NCBI GenBank assembly: GCA_937934635.1
Contig: CALGZD010000413.1
Location: 1-7,362 of the forward strand
From: an uncultured Deinococcales bacterium
GTDB lineage: Bacteria > Deinococcota > Deinococci > Deinococcales > Trueperaceae
DNA: 7,362 nucleotides
Direction of reading: 5' to 3'
Part shown: positions 1-5,514 of the stretch, piece by piece
How positions within the stretch are numbered: the first letter of the stretch is position 1
Layout: every line of letters starts with the position of its first letter
Notes under the pieces: generated by a model
What the model saw: the letters and a program-made list of their open reading frames with translations, nothing else
Databases searched by the model: none
Told to the model about the DNA's origin: nothing
Translations under genes and position numbers: made by a program

Positions 1-1526
1 GTCACTGTAGTACGACGTTTCAAATTCCGCAACCAGAAAAATAAATTATCCTTCAACTCTGCTCGAACAGCTTGATGTTCTTTTTCTGAACTCGTCCCCA
101 AATCATTCTGCTCATTCGGGTCATTATCCATATCAAATAGCTGAGGCTCAAAACCTTCGTAAAAAACATATTTCCATCTGTCATTACGAATCATGTAGGC
201 TCGAGCCATGTCTTGTGGAATATCTAAATCTTTAAAAAGAGTTCTACCATTAAATTGCATTTCACTGATAACATAGTCACGCCATTGCACGTCTTCACCA
301 TAAATTACAGGTAATAAAGAACGTCCTTCTAGTAGATGATTATGCTCATTCAAGTCCCCACCTGCTTGCTCAATGAAGGTTGGTAGTAAGTCGATAAGCT
401 CGGCGAATCTGGTTTCTGCTTTCCCTCTGGTTGCATCAGCCTTCGAAGAAGGGTCATAAATTATCAATGGCACTCTTGAAGCACAGTCATAGGCTAAATC
501 TTTTTCCCCCGCCCAATGATCGCCAAGGTTATCACCGTGATCACTAGTGAATACAATCATTGTGTTTTCAATCAGACCTGTTTCACGCAGATAAGTGAGT
601 AAACGTCCAAAGTGGTCATCAACTTGCTTAACTAAACCCATGTAGGCTGGCACAATCGTTTCTCTTGCAGCCTCTTTTTCAAAAACAGTACTCAAGCGTA
701 AATTTTGATAAGCACCAACAACAGGATGAGCATGGTGTTCTTCTTCGGTACGGTTGAGCGGAATCATGTCTTCTGCTGAATACATATTGTGGTACGGCGC
801 AGCAGCTACATAAGGCCAATGTGGTTTGTAATAACCAAGATGTAAGCACCAGCCTTTTTCATCAGACCCTTCAGCCATTTCTTCTATGAACTCTATAGCT
901 CGGTTCGTAACATAAGCAGATTCCGAGTGCTCATCTGGCACTCTTGAAGGATACTTTGAATTATTCCAGTGCCAGCCATTTTTAACATTGCCGTTGTCAT
1001 CGATGACAGTTTGTGCATAGTCATCCCAAGGATTTTCACCCTCAAACCCCTGTTCATTCAGATAGCTGTTATAGCCAAGATTACCCTTATAAAGCGGTTT
1101 GGGATGAATGCCAATATCACGGTAAACAGGATCGTAAGCCCGATTATCCATCTTTTTCGCAAGGTCACTATTTACATCTATGCCATAGCGATCTAAATTA
1201 TGTTTATCTGTTTTTAAATCAACCTTACCTACAACAGCAGTTTTTAAGCCAAGGGGTCGAAGGTACTCTCCGATTGTTTTTTCTGCAATGCTCAAGGGGT
1301 CAGTATTCCACATAGTTCCATGCGAACTCATGTAACGTCCTGTGTGTATGCTTGCTCGACTTGGACCACAGACAGGAGCTTGGCAATAAGCATATTCAAA
1401 ACGGACACCGTTTTCTGCTAACCAATCTATGTTTGGGGTTTCTAAGGTTGGATGACCGTAGCAGGACAAGTAATCCCAACGGAGTTGGTCACACATGACG
1501 AAAAGGATATTTTTTGCTTTAGACAT
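1..1526 (-). CDS. Sulfatase / phosphonate monoester hydrolase-like enzyme (3' end cut by window edge)
   Basis: This is a type I sulfatase-fold hydrolase of the alkaline phosphatase superfamily, expected to cleave sulfate or phosphonate/phosphate esters. I translated it from the ATG at 1524-1526 and found no stop for 508 codons, so the C-terminus lies past the left edge. The nucleophile motif CGPSR is at residues 53-57, within CGPSRASIHTG; Cys53 would be converted to formylglycine by a maturase not seen here. Other landmarks are Asp13 near the N-terminus, a LGYYKPHWP block around 230-238 (His236), the metal-binding SDHGDNLGDH block (Asp329, His330) and a GEKDLAYD segment with Lys342. From memory, the overall pattern, including the APYHNMY segment, is close to phosphonate monoester hydrolases of about 510-515 residues, so only a few residues should be missing. 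The usual GKxH motif reads GKVD (101-104). No signal peptide is evident, suggesting a cytoplasmic enzyme. A GGGCGGA sequence precedes the start. The substrate cannot be assigned from sequence alone. Confidence 0.93.
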   Translation of the reverse strand, partial: MSKAKNILFVMCDQLRWDYLSCYGHPTLETPNIDWLAENGVRFEYAYCQAPVCGPSRASIHTGRYMSSHGTMWNTDPLSIAEKTIGEYLRPLGLKTAVVGKVDLKTDKHNLDRYGIDVNSDLAKKMDNRAYDPVYRDIGIHPKPLYKGNLGYNSYLNEQGFEGENPWDDYAQTVIDDNGNVKNGWHWNNSKYPSRVPDEHSESAYVTNRAIEFIEEMAEGSDEKGWCLHLGYYKPHWPYVAAAPYHNMYSAEDMIPLNRTEEEHHAHPVVGAYQNLRLSTVFEKEAARETIVPAYMGLVKQVDDHFGRLLTYLRETGLIENTMIVFTSDHGDNLGDHWAGEKDLAYDCASRVPLIIYDPSSKADATRGKAETRFAELIDLLPTFIEQAGGDLNEHNHLLEGRSLLPVIYGEDVQWRDYVISEMQFNGRTLFKDLDIPQDMARAYMIRNDRWKYVFYEGFEPQLFDMDNDPNEQNDLGTSSEKEHQAVRAELKDNLFFWLRNLKRRTTV

Positions 1527-1549
1527 AGTTCCGCCCTATATAACTGACA

Positions 1550-1660
1550 ATGTCATTCTGAACGGAATGTAATGAAGTGAAGAATCTCGGGCAATAGTAT
1601 CTTATAATTGATTGTTGTTGAAAACTGCATCGAGATTCTTCGCTTTGCTCAGAATGACAT
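1550..1660. repeat. Imperfect inverted repeat, interspersed palindromic (REP/MITE-like) element
   Basis: The left arm (1550-1589) begins ATGTCATTCTGA and ends GAAGAATCTCG. The right arm (1631-1660), read on the minus strand, begins and ends with the same words. The arms match except for about 10 extra bases in the middle of the left arm and a few substitutions. The 41-nt centre is AT-rich. The element lies between two minus-strand genes and would fold into a long hairpin in the leader of the sulfatase mRNA if the two genes are co-transcribed. The wording (GTCATTCTGA...GAAGAATCT) resembles palindromic repeats I recall as dispersed in intergenic regions of several bacterial genomes; this is recollection, not a search. 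No target-site duplication is apparent. Confidence 0.75.
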
Positions 1661-1694
1661 GTTTTTTCTAAAAATTGATTCATTTCGAAAGTTC

Positions 1695-2036
1695 TTACTC
1701 ACTTCCAGAATTCTTTAAAGCAATCCGTAAACGATTACCATCAGGGTCAGTGAGCTTTATTTCCTTTGCCCAAGGTTGCTGATAAATTTCTACAGCAAAC
1801 TCCTGAGCAATACTTTCTAACTCCTCAACCCAAAAGTAAACTAGCGATGGACCTTTTGCATCACCTGTATGCTCTGACAGGTGCAGTTCTTCACCATTGC
1901 GTTCTAAAAAGAGATACAGAGGCAATGTAGGGGCAAAACGATGCTCTCCAATAACCTTAAAACCTAGGCGCTTATACCATTCGGCTGTTTTCACGCCATC
2001 TTCTACCCTGAAAATTGGAATCAGTTTTTCGTTCAT
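1695..2036 (-). CDS. Glyoxalase/bleomycin-resistance superfamily protein
   Basis: This 113-residue protein is a single vicinal-oxygen-chelate (VOC) domain protein. The N-terminal IPIFRVEDGVKTAEWY segment (6-21) is the first beta-alpha element. The ELHLSEHTGD segment (50-59), QPWAKE (87-92) and DPDGNRLRI (97-105) are characteristic of the small glyoxalase/BRP subfamily whose members are about 115-125 residues long. Such proteins can bind bleomycin-type drugs, act as dioxygenases or lyases, or have unknown ligands; the sequence does not decide. The ATG start at 2034-2036 has no strong ribosome binding site upstream, only a purine-poor leader. It is encoded upstream of, and in the same direction as, the sulfatase gene, separated by about 170 bp containing the inverted repeat, so co-transcription is possible but not certain. 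It diverges from the regulator gene. Confidence 0.85.
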   Translation of the reverse strand: MNEKLIPIFRVEDGVKTAEWYKRLGFKVIGEHRFAPTLPLYLFLERNGEELHLSEHTGDAKGPSLVYFWVEELESIAQEFAVEIYQQPWAKEIKLTDPDGNRLRIALKNSGSE

Positions 2037-2108
2037 ACTGCACTATACCGTCTAATACCCAAATAACCTTCACGTCACGAATCCATACTTTCTTTTTGCC
2101 TCAAGCTA

Positions 2109-2137
2109 TTGACAAGCAAGACAATATATATAATGAT
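2109..2137 (+). promoter_or_regulatory. Candidate sigma-70 promoter for the ROK regulator gene
   Basis: A perfect TTGACA (2109-2114) is followed by TATAAT (2129-2134) with a short 14-nt spacer. A weaker -10 (AATGAT, 2132-2137) would give a 17-nt spacer. It lies about 70 bp upstream of the regulator start. The surrounding region is very AT-rich, so chance matches are a concern; the exact TTGACA makes it worth recording. Confidence 0.4.
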
Positions 2138-2150
2138 TACTTACAGTAAT
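2136..2150. promoter_or_regulatory. 15-bp palindrome, candidate operator
   Basis: ATTACT (2136-2141) and AGTAAT (2145-2150) form a perfect inverted repeat around a 3-nt centre. It directly abuts the candidate -10 element. A position at the promoter of a helix-turn-helix regulator gene is typical for autoregulation. The same half-word ATTACT occurs twice more in direct orientation at 5373-5378 and 5381-5386, upstream of the binding-protein gene, though in AT-rich DNA this is weak support. Confidence 0.35.
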
Positions 2151-2206
2151 TAAGATATTAAAAATTAAAAGCTTTCAACTCTAAAAGCTAATAAGGGAAC
2201 TTTCTC

Positions 2207-3427
2207 ATGGCTAGACCTTCTCTAGTTACCACGCGAAAAGACCTCGGTGACATCAATCGTCGGCAAGTTCTAGCAGACATTATGTTCAACGGTCCAATAG
2301 CAAGATCAGAAATTGCTAAGCGTGTTAACCTCACTCAAGCATCTGTTTCTCGAATAACCAGAGAGTTAATCGGGTCAGGCTTGATCTGTGAAAAAGAAGG
2401 ACAACTCAGTACTAATAGTAATAGTCGCCCAGGTCGCCCACTCATCCAACTAGAGGTCAATGCAAAAGGTGGCTATGTTATTGGTGTAGCTATTAACTTG
2501 TTTGTACAAGTTGTTACTATTGCTAATTTAGCAAATGAAACACTGGCAAAACGTAATTTACAAGTTGAGAACTTAGAGAATCCTAGAGAAGTTCTCGACG
2601 CTGTCGTCACTACTGTCGATGTGTTGCTTGAAGAAACAAATGTTGAAAGACATCAACTCTTAAGTTGTGGTGTTGCCCTCACAGGTGCAGTAAATCCAAG
2701 CACTGGCTTGTCACGTTCAGCACCTGCTTTAGATTGGGAATCTGTACCAGTTGGTAGAGTTCTCTCTGAAAAACTAGGCTTGCCTGTTTTTGTCGAAACT
2801 GTGCCTAATGCTAAAAACCTTGCAGAGTTTGGCTATGGCAAAACCAAAGACCACAGTCACGTTATTTTGCTCAACGCTTATCACATCATCGGAGCAAGTT
2901 TCTTGCTCAATGGCGAGTTATATCGTGGCTTTAACTTTCACGCAGGCGTGATTGAAAATGCCCCTATCGTGACTGACTTTGCCAAAGGTCCAGCAGGCGA
3001 GTTGGTCAGTGGTAAGGCAGTACTAAAAGCTTACTACGGTAAAGATACTATCCCCCACGAGACATCTGCATCGGAAAATGTTTTTGCACTCATCAGTAAA
3101 GCAAATTCTGGGGAAAGCAAAGCAATTCAGGCTTTTGAACAAGCTGCCACAGCTATGGCAGAATTGATGAAAGTCATTAAAGAAATCTTACAGCCTGAAA
3201 TGATTTTACTCACAGGACCTGTTGTGAGTAGCAGAAGTTATTTAGAAAAAGTACGTTCTGAACTACGTGATTATGCAGGTGATGCATGGTTAAAATCACA
3301 CTTTAAAGCAAGCACAATGACGAGTGAATTTGCTGCCCAGTCACTTGCTCTCTATAAAAGTGTTTCAGAGCACGATTTATTATTTCAAGAATTATCAGAG
3401 TTAGAAGGACGGGCAATCGCAAGTTAA
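2207..3427 (+). CDS. ROK-family transcriptional regulator with degenerate kinase domain
   Basis: This 406-residue protein has the usual length and architecture of ROK repressors (NagC/Mlc/XylR type). An N-terminal winged helix-turn-helix occupies about residues 17-75, with the recognition region NLTQASVSRITRELIGSGLI (41-60) followed by the wing motif RPGRP (74-78). The rest is the actin/hexokinase-like ROK domain. That domain is strongly altered. The phosphate-binding D-G-G-T region reads GVAINLFVQV (93-102). The sugar-binding/catalytic Asn-Asp of the ND-A-N motif aligns with Thr198-Val199 in ETVPNAKN. The GEIGH motif reads GVIEN (247-251), so the zinc-ligand histidine is missing, and the CxCGxxGC cysteine cluster is absent. 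It is therefore very likely not a kinase, and its effector is probably not a typical sugar. The start is supported by AAGGGA (2193-2198), 8 nt upstream. It lies at the head of the cassette, 117 bp before the dehydrogenase gene, and probably controls it. Confidence 0.9.
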   Translation: MARPSLVTTRKDLGDINRRQVLADIMFNGPIARSEIAKRVNLTQASVSRITRELIGSGLICEKEGQLSTNSNSRPGRPLIQLEVNAKGGYVIGVAINLFVQVVTIANLANETLAKRNLQVENLENPREVLDAVVTTVDVLLEETNVERHQLLSCGVALTGAVNPSTGLSRSAPALDWESVPVGRVLSEKLGLPVFVETVPNAKNLAEFGYGKTKDHSHVILLNAYHIIGASFLLNGELYRGFNFHAGVIENAPIVTDFAKGPAGELVSGKAVLKAYYGKDTIPHETSASENVFALISKANSGESKAIQAFEQAATAMAELMKVIKEILQPEMILLTGPVVSSRSYLEKVRSELRDYAGDAWLKSHFKASTMTSEFAAQSLALYKSVSEHDLLFQELSELEGRAIAS

Positions 3428-3462
3428 TTTTTTATATTAGCTAAAAGACTTTACCATCTAGG

Positions 3463-3496
3463 ATTTAAAGCTGAGATAGACTTCGGCATTTTAAAT
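3463..3496 (+). other. Weak AT-rich hairpin between regulator and dehydrogenase genes
   Basis: ATTTAAAGC (3463-3471) can pair with GCATTTTAAAT (3486-3496), leaving a 2-nt bulge and a 14-nt loop. No T-run follows directly, so it is not a clear terminator. The rest of the 117-bp gap shows no convincing promoter, only AT-rich sequence and the ribosome binding site of the next gene. Confidence 0.25.
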
Positions 3497-3544
3497 AAAA
3501 GTTAAATAGTAGTATTTAGAGAAAATGACAGAAAAGGACGCATT

Positions 3545-4825
3545 ATGCAACTAGAAACAATCTTCACGATGGACGCAGCAAGCATCAAGTTTGGACCTGG
3601 CTCAACGAGAGAAGTTGGCGAAGACATGGCAAACCTTGGCTGTAAAAAGGTTATGGTCTGTACTGACCCAAGAGTAGCAAAGTTAGAGCCTGTCAAAATC
3701 ACGATGGATGCTTTGAAAAAAGCAGGTATCGATGCTGTGCTATATGACAGAAGTCGTACTGAGCCTACAGATATCTCTATAAAAGATGCTATTCAGTTTG
3801 CTAAAGATGGTAATTTTGACGGTTATGTAGCTGTCGGTGGTGGTTCATCTATCGACACCTGTAAAATGGCAAACCTATATGCAACGTACCCTTCTGATGA
3901 TCTACTAGAGTACGTAAACGCCCCCGTCGGTAAAGCAACACCAATTCCTGGACCACTAAAACCACTTGTGGCTATCCCAACCACCGCAGGTACAGGTTCA
4001 GAAACAACAGGTGTAGCTGTCTTTGACCTAACAGAATTGCATGTCAAAACAGCCGTTTCCCAAAAGAAACTGCGTCCAATTCTCGGAATTATTGATGCAG
4101 AAAATACCCGCACGCTACCACCGATGGTGGCCGCTGGCGCCGCACTAGACGTTATTTGTCACGCTGTAGAATCACTCACAAACATTCGTTACAGCAGCCG
4201 TCCTGCTGCTGAAAGCTCAGCTTCTCGCCCCTCGTACCAAGGGTCTAATCCTGTTAGTGATGTTTGGGCAAAACGTGCAGTGGAACTAGTAGGTCAAAAC
4301 ATCGTTAGAGCGATGCAAGACCCAAGTGATGACGAAGCCCGTGAAGCCATGATGCTTGCCTCAACCTTTGCAGGAATTGGTTTTGGTAATGCAGGTGTGC
4401 AACTTCCACACGCCATGTCATACCCAGTCTCTGGTATGGTAAGAGAATACATTCCAGAAGGTTACCCGCAAGACCATGCAATCATTCCTCACGGTATGGC
4501 TGTGATTATCAATGCACCTGCTGCTTTTAGATTCGGTGCATCTGCTAATCCAAAGCTGCACCTTGAGATGGCAGAGCTCATGGGCGCAGATATTTCTGGA
4601 GCAAGTGATGATGATGCAGGTGAACTACTTGCAGGTGCCACAATTGATTTAATGAAAAAAGTTGGTGTTCCAAACGGTCTGGGTGCTATTGGGTTCACAG
4701 AAAATGACTTAGATGATCTCGTTAAAGGTGCAGCAGCACAACACCGCATCACTAAACTTGCACCACGTAAGTTTGACGAGAACGATTTAAGAGATATGTT
4801 CAAAGATGCCATGAAATATTGGTAA
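3545..4825 (+). CDS. Iron-containing alcohol dehydrogenase, hydroxyacid-oxoacid transhydrogenase (HOT/ADHFE1) type
   Basis: This 426-residue protein belongs to the group III Fe-dependent alcohol dehydrogenases and resembles, along almost its whole length, animal mitochondrial HOT (ADHFE1) as I recall it. The dinucleotide-binding loop is VGGGSSID (97-104), followed by PTTAGTGSETTGVAVFD (145-161). The metal ligands expected by alignment to FucO-type enzymes are Asp202, His206, His289 and His316. The SYQGSNPVSD block (230-239), the AGIGFGNAGV block (276-285), the long loop between the last two ligands and the C-terminal RITKLAPR (401-408) are HOT hallmarks. HOT transfers hydride from 4-hydroxybutyrate to 2-oxoglutarate, giving succinic semialdehyde and D-2-hydroxyglutarate; bacterial relatives may instead be NAD(P)-linked dehydrogenases. 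The start is chosen on AAGGA (3534-3538), 6 nt upstream; the Met at residue 9 lacks such a site. It sits between a regulator and transporter genes, suggesting oxidation of the imported substrate. Expected to be cytoplasmic. Confidence 0.93.
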   Translation: MQLETIFTMDAASIKFGPGSTREVGEDMANLGCKKVMVCTDPRVAKLEPVKITMDALKKAGIDAVLYDRSRTEPTDISIKDAIQFAKDGNFDGYVAVGGGSSIDTCKMANLYATYPSDDLLEYVNAPVGKATPIPGPLKPLVAIPTTAGTGSETTGVAVFDLTELHVKTAVSQKKLRPILGIIDAENTRTLPPMVAAGAALDVICHAVESLTNIRYSSRPAAESSASRPSYQGSNPVSDVWAKRAVELVGQNIVRAMQDPSDDEAREAMMLASTFAGIGFGNAGVQLPHAMSYPVSGMVREYIPEGYPQDHAIIPHGMAVIINAPAAFRFGASANPKLHLEMAELMGADISGASDDDAGELLAGATIDLMKKVGVPNGLGAIGFTENDLDDLVKGAAAQHRITKLAPRKFDENDLRDMFKDAMKYW

Positions 4826-4830
4826 GGAGG
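4824..4830 (+). promoter_or_regulatory. Ribosome binding site overlapping the upstream stop codon
   Basis: AAGGAGG, a near-perfect Shine-Dalgarno sequence, begins inside the TAA stop codon (4823-4825) of the dehydrogenase gene. It lies 11 nt before the ATG at 4842. The arrangement implies that both genes share an mRNA and may be translationally coupled. Confidence 0.8.
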
Positions 4831-4841
4831 TACTGCTAATT

Positions 4842-5303
4842 ATGCAAGCTTTATCGAAACTCAACAAAGGTATTATGGTTATAAATGGACTGTTTATAGC
4901 TGTTTACTTACTTTTCTTCCAACAGATTCCTCTAATAGGGCGAATGTTCAAAGCTATTACAGAAGGTTTAGCAGATGAACAAGCTGTTTTATTCGAGAAA
5001 ATTCTTCTATATACGATTGGCGTTCTTACAGTCTTATCTCTGCTACTACTTGTACTTACAGTTGAGGGACCTTTACTCAAGTTAACATTGCTTCTTTTTG
5101 CTGCCTATGTAGCTCATATTTTCATCGGTAAAGTATCGGTCGCTTTTTTCAGTAAATTCTTTAAGCCTTGGGGCATTCCAGACCCGTGGGCAACCATTTT
5201 ACTTTTCACGACCGCCGTCGTCTTTACAATTACCATGCTACAACGAGAAGCAAGTAGTAAAGAAAATTTGACCGAAGAAAAGCTTTCAGTTCCCACTAAA
5301 TAA
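4842..5303 (+). CDS. Unrecognised four-helix membrane protein
   Basis: I do not recognise this 153-residue protein. It has four strongly hydrophobic stretches, at about residues 10-28, 53-74, 78-102 and 115-133. A short hydrophilic loop separates the first two (about 35-52), a positively charged and aromatic loop containing KFFKPWGIPDPW (105-116) precedes the last, and the C-terminal tail is charged. There is no signal peptide cleavage motif, no cysteine or histidine cluster and no obvious enzyme motif. It is probably an inner-membrane protein. The start is fixed by the strong AAGGAGG site overlapping the previous stop. Its place between the HOT-type dehydrogenase and the TRAP genes suggests an accessory role in transport or membrane coupling of the pathway, but that is inference from position only. 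It is not a DctQ duplicate: the WGEEIARY-type motif of that family is missing. Confidence 0.8.
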   Translation: MQALSKLNKGIMVINGLFIAVYLLFFQQIPLIGRMFKAITEGLADEQAVLFEKILLYTIGVLTVLSLLLLVLTVEGPLLKLTLLLFAAYVAHIFIGKVSVAFFSKFFKPWGIPDPWATILLFTTAVVFTITMLQREASSKENLTEEKLSVPTK

Positions 5304-5312
5304 TCAATCATT

Positions 5313-5351
5313 ATAGCTACTTATTATAGCTACTCAACATAGCTACTTATT
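5313..5351. repeat. Three tandem 13-bp repeats
   Basis: Three consecutive 13-bp units begin at 5313, 5326 and 5339, each starting with ATAGCTACT. The first and third are identical (ATAGCTACTTATT); the middle one ends CAAC instead of TATT. Each unit contains the palindrome TAGCTA. The array starts 10 bp after the stop codon of the membrane-protein gene and lies about 160 bp upstream of the binding-protein start. Confidence 0.8.
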
Positions 5352-5386
5352 CGAAAAGTTCTAGATTTCTTAATTACTATATTACT

Positions 5387-5418
5387 ACCGAAACTAGCTC
5401 CCAAAACTAGCTTTCGGT
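5387..5418 (+). promoter_or_regulatory. Hairpin/inverted repeat with AAACTAG motifs upstream of dctP
   Basis: ACCGAAACTAG (5387-5397) pairs with CTAGCTTTCGGT (5407-5418), with one bulged C and a 9-nt loop. No T-run follows, so a simple intrinsic terminator is unlikely. AAACTAG occurs at 5391, 5404 and 5447; the first two are 13 bp apart, and the third lies in the perfect palindrome AAACTAGTTT (5447-5456). This could be an operator cluster or a structured leader of the binding-protein mRNA. The whole 211-bp gap (5304-5514) otherwise shows a weak GCCCAA/TTGGGC inverted repeat (5461-5466/5489-5494) and no clear promoter. Confidence 0.45.
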
Positions 5419-5514
5419 CATACAGTTTCAAAAGTGGTGGGCAACCAAACTAGTTTCTCAGCCCAATAAAGTACTTGTAACTTATAACTTGGGCGGAAAA
5501 GAAAGCAGGAAAGT

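Noticed and set aside
969..1315. Two overlapping plus-strand open frames (969-1196 and 1013-1315)
   Set aside because: They lie antisense inside the sulfatase gene, whose translation is strongly motif-supported; they show no recognisable domain.
3502..3702. Minus-strand open frame of 66 codons
   Set aside because: It is antisense to the start of the dehydrogenase gene, with no ribosome binding site or domain.
3823..4113. Minus-strand open frame of 96 codons
   Set aside because: Shadow of the dehydrogenase coding region around its cofactor-binding loop.
4489..4812. Minus-strand open frame of 107 codons
   Set aside because: Shadow of the C-terminal part of the dehydrogenase; low-complexity Ser/Ala composition.
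5114..5311. Minus-strand open frame of 65 codons
   Set aside because: Antisense to the four-helix membrane protein, which has a strong ribosome binding site on the other strand.
5313..5351. CRISPR-like repeat array
   Set aside because: Units are only 13 bp and directly tandem, with no spacers and no cas genes nearby.
5461..5494. GCCCAA/TTGGGC inverted repeat as a terminator or riboswitch
   Set aside because: A 6-bp stem with a 22-nt loop and no T-run is too weak to call.
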